Source: Amoebidium appalachense (taxonomy: Eukaryota > Ichthyosporea). Taken from it: DNA of 64,000 bases. The stretch is taken from NCBI GenBank assembly GCA_963693365.1, contig CAVNZM010000017.1:6386001-6450000 (forward strand). The letters are read 5' to 3'. Below the pieces are notes generated by a model. It had not been told where the DNA came from, did no database searches, and saw only the letters and a list, made by a program, of their open reading frames with translations. Both the position numbers and the translations under genes were made by a program. Below are positions 28,183 through 64,000 of the stretch, in pieces; within the stretch, counting starts at the first letter, position 1; each line of letters opens with the position of its first letter.

Positions 28183-29075
28183 CACCATATCACCGCCACT
28201 ATCCCCATCTTTACTCCTTCTCCACCACCCAGCCCGTTCCGTCCATACCCCTATTCACCAAATCTTGGCTCACGCTGACTCTGTGTTGATGTTTCAGGGT
28301 CCAGGCAGAAAGAGAAAGCCAACATGTTCAATCTGTATTGGTACGGAGGAGAGGAATAAGTTGGGAGAGCCTGAGCCATTCGTACAGTGTGCTACGTGCA
28401 ACGGCAGAGGTGTGTGTGCTTGTGTGGTTGGGTGGGCGGGCGGGTGTGTGTGTGTGTGGGTGGGTGGGTGAGTGTGTGTGTGTGTGGGGAGGGGGGGAGG
28501 GGGGGGGGGGGGGGAGGGGGGGGGACGGGCAGGCGGCAGGGAGGGTGGGCGGGTGTGTATATGTGCGTGTGTGCATATGAGCGTGCACGCGCGCGCACGT
28601 GTGCGTGCATGTGGTTGTCTGTGTATGTGCATGGCTAAGTGTGTCTGTGCCCTTGTGTGCTTCTGTTTGAGTGTGTGTGTGTGTGGTTGTGTTTTTTTTT
28701 GTGCGTGTGTGTGGGGGGGAGGGGGGGACGACGGGGGATTCACTTGTATGGGGTGTGTGGATATGTGTTTGTCTGCATGTGTGTCCTGGACCAACGGATG
28801 TTGGTTCCTTTGGGCTGAGGTTTGATGGTTGTGGTCGTGGTGGTTGTTTTTGGGGGCCAGGGGGGGCGAAGGGACGGACTGGGAGGAGGGGAGGGGGAGG
28901 TGGGGAGGGGGGGGGAGTGAGATGGAGATGGTTTGGTTCCGTTGTTCGGGTGTCTGGGATAAAGTTGGATTTGTTGAATTCAAACCTAAATGATGCATGT
29001 ATACTCAGGCTTACACGTTGGCTTGCATGTACTGAAATACCCCCACACTTACAATGTCTACTCATTGCACACATG

Positions 29076-29154
<79 letters not shown>

Positions 29155-29185
29155 TCACTCACTCACTCGCTCGCTCGCTCGCTCG

Positions 29186-29272
<87 letters not shown>

Positions 29273-29311
29273 TCACTCACACACTCACTCACTCACTCGC
29301 TCGCTCGCTCG

Positions 29312-29359
<48 letters not shown>

Positions 29360-31040
29360 CACACACACACACGGACACCCACACACACTCACGTACATAC
29401 ACACACACACACATACACACACACAGTGCACCCCTCGTGCATCGACATTGATCCACAGCTTGTGCCCATCATCAAAACATACGACTGGCAGTGTGTTGAC
29501 TGCAAGCTGTGCATTGTCTGCAAGGATCCGGGGTCGGAGGTGGGACATAGTATGGAAACAAAGCAAAAAAAAGAAAACAAAGAAAACAAAGAGAAAAAAA
29601 GAAAAAAGGTGACCATTGGGGGGGGGGAGGGGGGGAGGGGGGGGGAGGGGGGGGGGGGGGGGGGGGGGGGGGGATGGGAGGGGGGGAGAGGTGAGGGGGG
29701 GAGGGGGAGGGGGGGACTTTTTGGCTTTTGTGTTCTCTCATTCTGTCTTGCACTGTCCATGCCTTTCCTTTATTTCCTAACCTGTTCATACCGGCAAATT
29801 TCTCTAGATATTCATTTCAGAAACGCAGAAACAGATACAACAGCAAATGAAATAATGATATTTTCCCCAAACCAACTTAGAAACTGATATAGGTTAGACA
29901 TATACGTGTCGATATTTACAATTTATTTGAGCTTTTTCTATCAGTTTTGAGCCGCAATAGGCTTGCTTAGAGCTGTGTAGGGCTGGCCGGCTGCCGGCCA
30001 AATCAATTAGTGCCACCCTGAAGAGGTCAATTAAAGAAAGCAGGATCATGTTAAAGATGACAGGGATTCTGAAGAGAGCGGGAGAGTGTCGGCACTTGAC
30101 GTTGAGTCAAACTTTGCTCGTTCCGGATGGACCCTTTCTTCCCGTTTTTTTTTTTGTTGGTTGATTTTAACCTACAACACCCTTCCCATCCTCGACCCCC
30201 TCCTTCCCCCCCCCCCCCCCCAACACACACACACACACCACCACCACCACCAAATTTTCTCCACTTTGCCTCCCCACACAGAACAAGTTTCTATTTTGTG
30301 ATGAGTGTGATCGAGGCTACCACACTTTCTGCATCGGACTCAAGAACATCCCAAGCGGTACGTGTGTGTCTGCGGGTGGGTGGGTGGGTGTAGGAGGTTG
30401 CATGGGTGTATGTTCTTATGTGGGTGGATAGGTCGGTGGGTGGTATGGTCTGGGTGTGTGTGTGCCAGGGCATGTGTTTCTGCGTGTTGTATGGGCACAT
30501 GTGCGTGTCCATATTTGTGGGTGCGCTTGTGTAGTGCTATTACATATTACATGTTCATATGGGTATGATTGCGTGTAAAACGTAATATACCTAGCATGCT
30601 TTTCCCGGCCATCCACCCCCCCCCCCCCCCCCCCCCCCCCCCTTCCAGTTTATTCCTTGTGATACTTCCGTCGTCAAGTTTTCCCTACGTTACCCTCCCT
30701 ACCCAGCTTCTCTCTGTTCCTCCCAATTCTCCACGTACATAGCCTCTTCCTTCGCTCTCTTTCCCTCCTGCTTCTCCTTTTCCTCCCTTTTCTCCGCTCC
30801 CTTACTCTCCTCCCCTGTCCCTCCTTCCCCCCCCCCCCCCTCCCCTTGTCTCCGGGGTAATCAAAAAATGAGATCATAGCACTGCATTGCACTTGCCATA
30901 CATGGTTCACCACCTTCCATATTTGGACTCACACCAGCCAATCAGGACGCTGGATCTGTGATAAGTGTGGGCAGTGTGCATCGTGCGGGAAGACGTCCCC
31001 GGGGGAGGGAAATGCAAAATGGAGACACGAGGTGTGTGCG

Positions 31041-31079
<39 letters not shown>

Positions 31080-31091
31080 ACCCACCACCAC

Positions 31092-31185
<94 letters not shown>

Positions 31186-31256
31186 AAGACAGCCACACAC
31201 GATCCAGGCACCCAGCCTCCCCCAATCCCCTCCCCCCTCCCCCCCCCCCCCCTCCC

Positions 31257-31292
<36 letters not shown>

Positions 31293-31601
31293 CTCACCAG
31301 CTTGCAAAGGGTAACAGGAACCATTGATGAAGAATAAGGTTTTTTGCGAGTTGCGAGTTAATATAGTATACGCACGACTTCCCTTAGGTTATCAAAGGGT
31401 CGCTTTCCAGAGAAATCCCCCTCCCCTGCCTCCCCCCCCCCCCCCCCCCCCTTCCCCCCCCCCCTCCCCCCCCACCCCCCCCCCCACACACACTCTCCCC
31501 CCTTCCTGCTATACATTACTTTTTTCATGTGTGTTTGTGTTTATTTTGTGTTTATTGTTCTGTTTTTTTTGTTTTTTTTTTGTTTTGTTTTTTTTGTTTT
31601 T

Positions 31602-31632
<31 letters not shown>

Positions 31633-31727
31633 GGGGGACAAGAGATATCTGTGGCTTTAAAAAAGCGAATTGGATGTGAGCTATGTCTGTGTATGTTTGT
31701 GTTTTTTTGTTTTTTTTTTTTTTTTTT

Positions 31728-31768
<41 letters not shown>

Positions 31769-31876
31769 AAGAGATATCTGTGGCTTTAAAAAGCGAATTG
31801 GATGTGAGCTATGTCTGTGTATGTTTGTGTTTTTTTCTTTTTCCTTTTTTTTTCTTTTCTTATTTTTTTTTTTTTT

Positions 31877-31920
<44 letters not shown>

Positions 31921-32030
31921 GTGGCTATGCACAGTATCCTGTTAAGCCTTGATAATGTGTGCAGTCCATGAATACTGAGAGGCTGGGTTATTGTGACTGT
32001 CTACTCACCTTTCCATCTATATTTGTGTAT

Positions 32031-32124
<94 letters not shown>

Positions 32125-32327
32125 GCGCGTGCGCATGCCACACAAACACAACATCCAACACTTTCAGTATTCAAGAGCCAAAGAAGGAGAGGAGCCAAAA
32201 TTCCTCCAAACACTCTGTATGGCCTGTTCAAAGTAAGCCCCCCCCCCCCCAAAAAAAAAAAAAAAAAAAAAAAGAACCGATCCCCTCCTTCCCCCGTCTG
32301 GTTGAAACTCGGGTGATGTGCATGACT

Positions 32328-32362
<35 letters not shown>

Positions 32363-32857
32363 CCACTCCCCTTCCCCTCTGGCACTTCTCCCCCCCCCCC
32401 CCCCTCTCTCCCTCCCCCCCGGCAGATGGGCGCTTCTAGACTGCAAAAATGCTTCTCTGTTGTGAATTGAATTATACTTTCAACGGTGTGCTGTCCACCC
32501 CTCACCTTCCGCCCTCCCTCTTTTCGGACGTGCATCAGTACGTTTGGTTGTATGCTTTGGGTGTGGTACAGGCCGCTATTAAGGGTTGAAGGAAACGGTC
32601 GAATGATGCTTGTGTGAAAAAGAGAGAACTAAGGGTGGGTGGATGTGTGTGTGTGTTACGCGGGGGGGGGGGGGGGGGGGGGGGGGGGGGAGGGGGGGAG
32701 GAGGGGGGGGATGGATGGGAGGGGGATCCTGAATTGGAAGACGTGCACCCCCCCCCCCCCCCCCCCCCCCCCCTTCTTCCCTCTCCCTCCACCAAAAAAG
32801 TTGAAAAATTTATAGTCCTCGCGCATTACTCACACTCACGTGCTTCTGCTCTTATCA

Positions 32858-32889
<32 letters not shown>

Positions 32890-32907
32890 CCACACACACA
32901 CACAAAA

Positions 32908-32958
<51 letters not shown>

Positions 32959-32960
32959 TA

Positions 32961-33012
<52 letters not shown>

Positions 33013-33703
33013 CAGTTCCGCATCGGCAACTTCTGCCCCGTATGTCTTAAAGTGTACCGGGCCACCGAGAATGATCTTCCTATGGTGTGCTGTGACAAGT
33101 GTGATCGATGGATACATATCGGTATGCCATTCCCCATGCATCAAGTCTGAAATGTTGCATTGACTTTATCTATACTAGTGAAGGTGGCATCCCTCGAAGG
33201 GGGTAGGGGAAATGAAGGGGGAGGACGGGGGGGGGGGGGGGGGGGGGTATATGCCTTCTCGTTTGGTGAGTGGGTGGGTGGGTGGGTGTCGGTGTTGTTG
33301 GGGAGGAGAGGGGTGGGGGTGGGGGGGGGGGGGGGAAGACTTTATTTACCCCGTGAGTATGCTTCAGTTTTGTAGACCCCCCCCCCCCCCCCCCCGGGCG
33401 TTCTCTCCCCCTCCTGCCCGCTGCTGCCCATGCACCCAGCCCTCAATCCCCTATTTCCCTGCACATCGTGCATGCACCTGCCCACCGTGATATGTCCACA
33501 TAGATATTGCACTGACAAACAACTCAACCATGTTCGCGTTCACATACATGCATGGTAGCACACACACACATGCACAGGCACACACACACACACACACACT
33601 CACTCACTCACTCACTCACTCACTCACTCACTCACTCACTCACTCACACGCACACGCACACGCACACGCACACGCGCACGCGCACACGCACACGCACACA
33701 CAC

Positions 33704-33780
<77 letters not shown>

Positions 33781-33880
33781 GTGCGACAACATTGATGAAG
33801 CCACGTATGAAGAGATGGCAGAAAGTACCCAGTCTTACATTTGCTGTCTGTGCAGGGGGGAGGTGGCAGACCGCTCATAA
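21371..33880 (+). CDS. PHF10/SAYP-like chromatin remodelling subunit with extra C-terminal PHD module, 15 exons
   Basis: Probable nuclear SWI/SNF (PBAF-type) accessory subunit that reads histone tails. Joined exons give about 366 codons. Exons 3-6 carry a SAY-like segment ([13 protein letters not shown], then [18 protein letters not shown]), resembling the PHF10 [12 protein letters not shown]...LIPGQF region. Exons 9-12 encode a tandem PHD pair: CSIC, CATC, HPSC and CVDC, then CIVC, CDEC, HTFC and CDKC, with the PHF10-like [20 protein letters not shown]. Exons 12-15 continue with [36 protein letters not shown] and CCLCRGE. That extra module resembles PHD proteins of plants and protists; vertebrate PHF10 ends soon after its second PHD. 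A basic KRLR lies in exon 2. Two small exons (4 and 7) are tentative but balance the phases. ATG context AACATGG is strong. Confidence 0.82.
22440..22493 (+). CDS. PHF10-like exon 2
   Basis: Encodes [18 protein letters not shown] with a basic KRLR patch that could serve nuclear import. Acceptor CACACAG, donor T|GTACGT running into (GT)n. Phase 1-1. Confidence 0.6.
23480..23553 (+). CDS. PHF10-like exon 3
   Basis: Encodes [20 protein letters not shown] then ANFNR, resembling the VPEYIKKAAKKAAEFN helix at the end of the PHF10 SAY domain. Phase 1 in, phase 0 out at AGG|GTAGGG. Confidence 0.75.
24155..24178 (+). CDS. PHF10-like exon 4, tentative 24-nt microexon
   Basis: Between CATTAG and GTGAGA lie eight in-frame codons (IYSIIKRV) that fit where PHF10 has a short stretch before YKVLP. 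Phase 0-0. The exon could be skipped without breaking the frame, so it is a proposal. Confidence 0.45.
24520..24652 (+). repeat. 12-bp minisatellite (ACGTACATGCAC)n
   Basis: About eleven head-to-tail units, some with ACATACAT variants. Open in several frames because the unit is a multiple of three; not a gene. Confidence 0.9.
25065..25131 (+). repeat. Family R repeat, 3' end
   Basis: TGTCCTGCACCATGCTTCTC, ATCGTGTATGCGTACTTCGT and a GCATTCAAA end followed by C's; duplicated at 25518-25585. Confidence 0.75.
25290..25620 (+). repeat. Family R repeat, long form
   Basis: CTTGCATAAGCAACCCTGCT, CGTCTTTGATCAAGACGGGT, GGTCGAAACTCAG, GAGGATGGGCTCTGCTTATG, GCGTACTTCGTACC, then GCATTCAAA and poly-C. 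Confidence 0.85.
26069..26154 (+). CDS. PHF10-like exon 5 (SAY-like core)
   Basis: Encodes [20 protein letters not shown] and HQYVDGYI, aligning with [20 protein letters not shown] and GQFQEYY in PHF10. Phase 0 in, 2 out. Confidence 0.82.
26706..26781 (+). CDS. PHF10-like exon 6
   Basis: Encodes [20 protein letters not shown] then TTSQS. The acceptor is the final CACAG of a (CA)n tract; the donor is GTATGT. Confidence 0.75.
27688..27709 (+). CDS. PHF10-like exon 7, tentative 22-nt microexon
   Basis: CTTTCAG followed by 22 nt and GTGTAG. It is proposed because exon 6 leaves phase 0 while exon 8 reads sensibly only from phase 1; a 22-nt exon (VFTYLFC) resolves this. Other solutions, including a sequence error, are possible. 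Confidence 0.3.
27742..27773 (+). CDS. PHF10-like exon 8 (32 nt)
   Basis: Short exon between CACCAG and GTGTGT. Read from phase 1 it encodes [10 protein letters not shown] and joins exon 9 in phase 0, leading into GPGRKRKP. Confidence 0.5.
28298..28409 (+). CDS. PHF10-like exon 9 (PHD1, first half)
   Basis: Encodes [20 protein letters not shown] and [17 protein letters not shown]. Zinc ligands CSIC and CATC; the basic GRKRKP sits just before the first finger. Matches CGICLKGKESNKKGKAESLI in PHF10. Confidence 0.92.
29082..29426 (+). repeat. Compound microsatellite (CA)n and (CTCA/CTCG)n
   Basis: Two (CA)n blocks, each followed by [24 protein letters not shown] tetramers, then CA-rich sequence ending at the exon 10 acceptor. 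Confidence 0.92.
29427..29539 (+). CDS. PHF10-like exon 10 (PHD1 end, PHD2 start)
   Basis: Encodes [37 protein letters not shown]. Completes PHD1 (H, C, CVDC) and opens PHD2 (CIVC). The acceptor is embedded in a (CA)n-rich tract. Confidence 0.93.
30282..30357 (+). CDS. PHF10-like exon 11 (PHD2 core)
   Basis: Encodes [20 protein letters not shown] then KNIPS. Near-identical to [18 protein letters not shown] in PHF10. Confidence 0.94.
30946..31031 (+). CDS. PHF10-like exon 12 (PHD2 end)
   Basis: Encodes [20 protein letters not shown] then [16 protein letters not shown] closes PHD2; CASC begins the additional zinc module. Confidence 0.92.
31590..31919 (+). repeat. Tandem T(n)G(n) units with shared 69-bp spacer
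   Basis: Three poly-T/poly-G blocks (ending near 31636, 31766 and 31919). The first two are followed by nearly the same spacer (GACAAGAGATATCTGTGGCT ... GGATGTGAGCTATGTCTG). Unit length is about 130 bp. Confidence 0.88.
32034..32122 (+). repeat. (CA)n microsatellite
   Basis: About 44 CA units in the intron before PHF10-like exon 13. Confidence 0.95.
32168..32232 (+). CDS. PHF10-like exon 13 (linker zinc knuckle)
   Basis: Encodes [20 protein letters not shown] then S and a split Lys. The pair CMAC fits the position of the YTLC..C motif before NFCPVC in multi-PHD proteins. Confidence 0.85.
33012..33121 (+). CDS. PHF10-like exon 14 (C-terminal PHD, first part)
   Basis: Encodes [20 protein letters not shown] and [16 protein letters not shown]. 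The acceptor is the last CAG of a (CA)n microsatellite. Confidence 0.94.
33597..33778 (+). repeat. Compound microsatellite (CTCA)n, (CACACG)n, (CACATA)n, (CA)n
   Basis: Four repeat types lie head to tail and end at the acceptor of the last PHF10-like exon. Confidence 0.92.
33780..33880 (+). CDS. PHF10-like exon 15 (C-terminal PHD end and stop)
   Basis: Encodes [33 protein letters not shown], stop. CCLC supplies the last zinc pair. The acceptor is again the last CAG of a (CA)n tract. Confidence 0.93.
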
Positions 33881-34449
33881 AAGTGGCATATACATGATCT
33901 TAGGTCATGTTATATTTTATGTACCTGTTTTGGTTGGTTGGTTGATGTAGGTTTATCTAATATTTGTTAATTTTTTTAGAATACTGGTGTTGGTGAGTCT
34001 TTTTTTCTTCTTTTGGATGTTGGATTTTTTATAGAACACAGAAAAAAAACCAGGAATATGGGTGGAGAAAATGTAGTTATGATGCTGCTATGGTAGATTT
34101 CTCCGTGCATCTAAACCATACTAGAATATAAAAGGTGAGGCTGTGATTTTGTAGCCCTAACCTTCCGTCATCACAGGGTTGTAATCGGGACACCAATACG
34201 AAACCCTGAGGTTTTAGTCCACTCATTTTACTTATTAGTACAGCCCACGCTAATATAGCCTGTTATAGTGAGTGTGATTGTTGAAAGGTTGTGAAATCTG
34301 GCTGCATACATGAAACAAAACACAACGCACACGAAACACATGAGTATCAGGTATCGTGAGTAGTGAGCAGAGGGTTCGATTGATTGCAATGCATGTGCGT
34401 GTGTACATATGTGAGCCCATCACGTGTGTTCTGGGCTGCGAGAGAGAGA

Positions 34450-34487
<38 letters not shown>

Positions 34488-35167
34488 CTGCTGGCAAAAG
34501 GCAAGCAATACTACCTCCACGCAACAAGCTACCTATCTAATAGATTCGGGCGTTAAAACATATGTATCATACATCCCTTTTTTTTTCTTTTTTTTTTTTT
34601 TTTTTTTTTTTTTTGTTTTTGGCCCATGGTCCGCGGCTTCTGTGAGCCTGCAGTGCATGGTAACACCCCAGCGATCACACATTCCAGGCATTCTTTGGAT
34701 AACTCTGGAATGCAACACTGTGACTGTAGTCACTGTGTGTATGTACATGTTGCAAGCTGTCGATCGAGGTGTCAAATGCAATGTTTTTTGGCTTCGTTGC
34801 GTAGTGTTTTACAGGTGTTAGTAGCCTATAAATATTAGTGCTGTAGGTTGAAAGCTAATATTAGTGAACGATGCTTACATTTGCCCAGAGACTATCAACA
34901 CGTAGCCAGATGCTGATGCTGCCAAAGCACATCTATATTTCATTACTTACCCTACACTCCACACACAAAGCCCGATCGAGCTAGCGAGACATCTGCAACA
35001 CGTTTTAATAATGCTAAAAACGTTAATCGCTGCGTGATTTAGAGCTCAAGACATTTTCGTCTTCAACGCAAGAGCGTTTGCAAGCGAGACGAAATACGAC
35101 CCGTTTGTAGTTTATAGCACACATACTTTCGAAATTAAACATGCATGTTGTTAATCCATAGGGAAAA
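33881..35167. other. Intergenic stretch downstream of the PHF10-like gene
   Basis: Mainly unique AT-rich sequence, with a poly-G run at 34453-34487 and a poly-T run at 34579-34613. I looked for a signal-peptide exon of the following LCCL gene and found none convincing. Confidence 0.5.
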
Positions 35168-38299
<3,132 letters not shown>

Positions 38300-38604
38300 C
38301 TCAGACATACTAATATGAATATTTCGATTTCTCTTTGGAATTTTAATTTTTTAGACCTTCCGGTGTAAATGGGTCTTCGTAGGGTCTTTGCCGGTAGGGC
38401 TTGGTTGTAAGACCGTGAATCGAAGATTATGAGAGATGGTGGTGGGATGGGGGGGATGTGTGTGTGCTTGTATACAGTTTGTAAGGTGTGCAGGGAATGA
38501 GGGGAGAGGGAGGGAGGGAGGGGAAGGCCCCGGGGGGGGGGGGGGGGGGGGGAGGGGAGGTGAATGCACTAACGCGCGTAAATGGAAATGGCGAGGCGGA
38601 ACAC

Positions 38605-38733
<129 letters not shown>

Positions 38734-38998
38734 TAGTATCTATTATTCAGTTGTTTCGCAATATAGATATATGGGGAGGACACTATAATCTGGCGTCTGA
38801 CACTGTAACCGGACCTGACGTATAACATGACTGAGGTTATTTGTACTTAATTAACAGTATCCTAGATTTATCTACCATCAAAATATGCATTAGTTCTCGT
38901 AGTCATGGTATTTATGGGAAGATTTCCCATTTATTAGCATTAGCAACTATACTACAGGATAGGTGGTGCTAGTTATCACTGATTATATTAATATATTC

Positions 38999-39044
38999 AA
39001 TAAAACAGTATTGTGCTTTAATAGCTTTATATTCAACAAATAAA
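38999..39044 (+). promoter_or_regulatory. Two candidate poly(A) signals
   Basis: AATAAA occurs at 38999-39004 and again at 39039-39044, about 700 nt after the short LCCL gene's stop codon. Confidence 0.45.
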
Positions 39045-39415
39045 CACATATTGTATGAATACCATTACTCCCGTCCTGTGCTCTCTTCACCAATGGTACA
39101 TGTGCGGCTTTTCCAAGGGTTTTTGTTTCGACAGCAAGTACATGTGTATACGGAGCATGTGTTAGTGTGTGTGTGTTTGGGTGGGTGGGTGGGTGGGTGC
39201 ATGTGTGTGTGTGCCTCTATGTGTGTACATGTGCGTGTGTGTGTGACTGACAGTCATGATTTGTGTTGTGGTGCATGTGTTTGTTTTGTGGGTCCATATG
39301 ACGTGAGTGCATGTGTGCGTGTCGCTCTCCGTGTGTGTTGTGTGTGTGTGCATGTCACCGGTTTCTCTCCCTCTCCCTCTTAAACACACACACACGCACT
39401 CTCCCTCTCTCTATC

Positions 39416-39454
<39 letters not shown>

Positions 39455-39535
39455 CCCTCTTCCCCCCCCCTCTTCCTCCCTCACCATCCTCCTCCCCTCT
39501 CTCCCCCTCACCATCCCCCCCCCCCCTCCCTCTCA

Positions 39536-39970
<435 letters not shown>

Positions 39971-40343
39971 TAGATCTCTCCCCCCCCCTCTCTCTCTCTC
40001 CCTCCCTCTCTCTCTCACTAGTACTCTCTCTCTCTCCCTCCCTCCCCTCTCTCCTCTTTCTCTAGATCTTGCTCCCCATCTCTCTCCCTGCGATCACTCC
40101 CTCTCTCTTGCGTGTGTGCTCGCACGCGCGCTCTCTATCTCTCTGTATGTGTGTTCTCCGAGTGTCTGTGTGTGTGCGTCACCGTGTGTGCGCGCGCGCG
40201 CGTGTGTGTGTCTGCCACGGTCCACGTGTGTGATTCGAATATTTTGTGTTTATGTGCACCAAGTTCTGTGTGTGTGCACGTGTGTTTGTGTGTGTGCTTG
40301 TGTGTGTGCATGTGTTTGTGTGCGTGTGTGTGTGTGCGCGCGC

Positions 40344-40409
<66 letters not shown>

Positions 40410-41557
40410 CCCAATCGTGCTTGTGCATTTGTGTAACCAGGTGCACGTGATAAAATCACGTGGCGACTCAATCAACCAACCACGAAGGCAAGCCGTCGTT
40501 TTGATTGGCCATCGTGCTTATGGAATGCGAATCTTGGTATGCAGAATACTCGTACATGCATGTCGGAGCATTCAAATTTCTAAGGGGAAAAGAAACGACG
40601 ATTATAATGTTAGAATTATGTCGATGTGTTGAAAAGATTAGAATTTGGAACTGTTTCTTTACTATTCTGTTGTTTATTCGCTGTCGCCTTAGGCATTAGG
40701 GTGCTCCCTGTGGGCCAGTGAGTGCGTACGTCCCACGCAATGGTATAAATCAGGAATTCATCTCACATTCCTCATTATTCTGAGCCCTGTAACCAAATGA
40801 AACTGGTGATCGATCTGTGGCTAAGTCACATATCAGTTCAATTTAGTGCCCTGAGTTTGTTTTCATTTTCTGCTCGCATTTATATGCTGTTATCAATGGG
40901 TAGCAGTTATTAATCACACATGAAGACGGCGGCTTCAGTTCATATAAAGAAAAGAAAGGAAATGCCTGGAGAACAAACAGCCTCGGAATGGCCCAGGGGG
41001 TGAAATGACAACCCAGCATTCCTCCGATAAAGAATATGCCAATTAAACGTTTTATTGACGCCCCAGTACGTACGAATGTTTTCTGTTAGACCAACTGTAG
41101 AAGTTATGGTTTGTTTTATTTGTGATAACCTGCAACATGGTCATAATTGTTTCAAAGCTATACCATCTTGTATAGAATATAGTTTTGTGGACATGCATGC
41201 ATATGGGGCTCTTGATCAAGTGCCTCTTTTGCCCATGTTTAAGGTCTAAACGTTGGTCTACCTCGTTATAAACCCAATGGATATCGATGGCGGCCTATTT
41301 TATTAGTTGGCATGTACATACTATATACATATCTGGGGTCTAAAAACTGTTGATGTTTGGGTACACAAACCTTTCTAAGGGATATATTTCGAGGCTCACG
41401 TTACTCTTTCTCGGATTTTAAATGAATATATAATCGTTGGAGGATCGATGACAATCGACGGCGGCCGAGTCAGCCTGCGGCAGTCACGCCCGTGATCTTT
41501 ATCTTATGTGTGGATTTCCCCAAGGCAAATAATTTTGATTTGGTCCAAGGGCGACCG

Positions 41558-41859
41558 TTAAAGGAGGTTTCTTTTAGGCCGATTAATTGCAACAATTCCA
41601 GCACATCCAGGTCAAGCCATTTATCCAGCATATAAATCATGATATGAACTGCAGTCTTATTCCAACGCTTTATTATTATTAATCCATTCTTATTTTCCTC
41701 TTTTTCTCTTTTCTTTTTCTTTTTTCTTGTATTATGGCGCATCTGTACCTTGCTTCCAGCCAAACCATGGTGCGCAATTGATGCGCAGCAAACCAATCAT
41801 ATAGCTAGAATCGCCTCTGACCCGACCTGGCCCGAAAAGCTAAAAGAAGCCCCCTTTAA
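41558..41859 (+). mobile_element. MITE family M, copy 1
   Basis: About 300 bp bounded by inverted repeats (left TTAAAGGAGGTTTCTTTTAG, right ending AAGCCCCCTTTAA). The interior is shared with the other copies: TCCAGCACATCC, a pyrimidine-rich tract, TTATGGC.CATCTGT, CCTCTGACCCGACC. No coding capacity, so it is non-autonomous. Confidence 0.85.
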
Positions 41860-42501
41860 CCGTGATGTCTTTTCCCTGGGGACCGCATATAACCTACACA
41901 GTACAACTAAAATATTTCAGCGCCCTATCTAATAAACACATATACAGTGCTCATGCACATATGAATTAGAACACTAGTTCTCAATGTAATATTAATCCCT
42001 CGTCATTTTCCTTTTAAATTACGCCGACTTATCATAGGATTCAATATCCCTTCGGACCGGGTTTCTTTTTGGCTGTATTCCCCCGTTGCAATGGTCATTC
42101 AATGAGCTCGAGTCAAGGCGTTGCACACGTCGATAACCATTTTTCATTTTGTAGGAGATATTAAAGGTTATTTTGGCAAACTTAGATATATCGATTCTAC
42201 TTAAACCTCGCTGTACACTGTGACGTGGCAACAAGGACATGTCCCACGTTTAGTGCTTGTGCTCATGTCACCACCATCACACACACAGTAACACAGCTAT
42301 AACACACACCACTTCACCCAGATTCGGCCTGTGTACAATGTTATTTCATCATCATTTTTACTAGGCAGTCACATGGAAAACAAGGGCGCAAACGTTTCAT
42401 GGAGTGGGCAAAAATTACGACGTGCACATGCAGACGTTCGCATGCACAGCACACATAGGAAAGGGGGGCGCTTCGTGGTGTGTCACAGAATCTAAGCTAA
42501 T

Positions 42502-63600
<21,099 letters not shown>

Positions 63601-63670
63601 GTGTGTGCACTTCAATTCATCTACACAACCCCCTCTCCCCCCCCCCCCCCCCTTCCCCGTGTGTGTTGCG

Positions 63671-63678
<8 letters not shown>

Positions 63679-63748
<70 letters not shown>
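63679..63748 (+). repeat. (CA)n microsatellite
   Basis: About 35 CA units after EGF-29; poly-G (63850-63890) and T-rich sequence fill the rest to the window end, with no exon seen. Confidence 0.93.
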
Positions 63749-63752
<4 letters not shown>

Positions 63753-63851
63753 TCGCAGAGGCTCCCCCCTCCCCCCTTTCCCCCCTTCCCAATAAAAGAA
63801 GATAAAGAAGAAGGGTGTGTGTGTGGGGGGGGGGGGGGGGGGGGAAGGGGG

Positions 63852-63891
<40 letters not shown>

Positions 63892-64000
63892 TATAAGAAG
63901 CAGAGTTATAACTATCTGGCACATCTGGTATGGCTCATCTGCGCATGCGTTGAAATGGCGCGTCCTTTTTTTCTTTTTTTTTCTTTTTTTTTTCTTCTTC

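Noticed and set aside
42019-42240. 73-codon minus-strand open frame
   Set aside because: No homology or splice support; probably random in the region upstream of the large LCCL-EGF gene.

Overview
The window is nuclear DNA from an intron-rich eukaryote. All introns I can define are GT-AG. The gene content (XPNPEP3, UFM1, a PHF10/SAYP-like SWI/SNF subunit, and secreted LCCL plus calcium-binding EGF proteins) points to a holozoan: an early-branching or marine invertebrate animal, or a unicellular relative such as an ichthyosporean. The sequence alone does not settle which. Between exons the DNA is saturated with (CA/GT)n and (CT)n microsatellites and with long poly-C and poly-G runs, so most long open frames are repeat artefacts and genes must be read exon by exon from splice sites, phase and protein conservation.

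Layout. 1-4089: repeats and unassigned DNA. 4090-18903 (+): complete 17-exon mitochondrial-type XPNPEP3 aminopeptidase (about 493 residues), with an apparent 1-nt deletion in exon 16. 20097-20375 (-): single-exon UFM1, convergent with XPNPEP3. 20376-21370: region between UFM1 and the next gene, carrying two TGACGTCA sites. 21371-33880 (+): a 15-exon PHF10/SAYP-like gene (about 366 residues) with a SAY-like segment, a tandem PHD pair and an additional C-terminal PHD module. 35168-38299 (+): short gene with one LCCL and two EGF domains; its first exon is uncertain. 38300-42501: repeats, unassigned DNA and a MITE. 42502 to beyond the right edge (+): large secreted LCCL-EGF gene with a signal-peptide exon, two LCCL domains each fused to an EGF in one exon, and 29 EGF domains in this window. 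Nearly all EGF exons are 123 nt with phase 1-1 introns.

Repeat biology. Two interspersed families partition the window. One is a short element ending in a poly-C tract, found in the XPNPEP3 and PHF10-like introns. The other is a ~300-bp MITE with terminal inverted repeats, found between and within the LCCL-EGF genes. The EGF array has grown by local duplication, including a five-exon cassette present twice, where only one copy carries a MITE. Many splice sites sit directly inside (GT)n or (CA)n repeats, and a recurring poly-T/poly-G (or poly-C/poly-A) junction appears throughout.

The genes are functionally unrelated housekeeping and matrix genes; nothing suggests co-regulation. All functional statements are by family homology read by eye.
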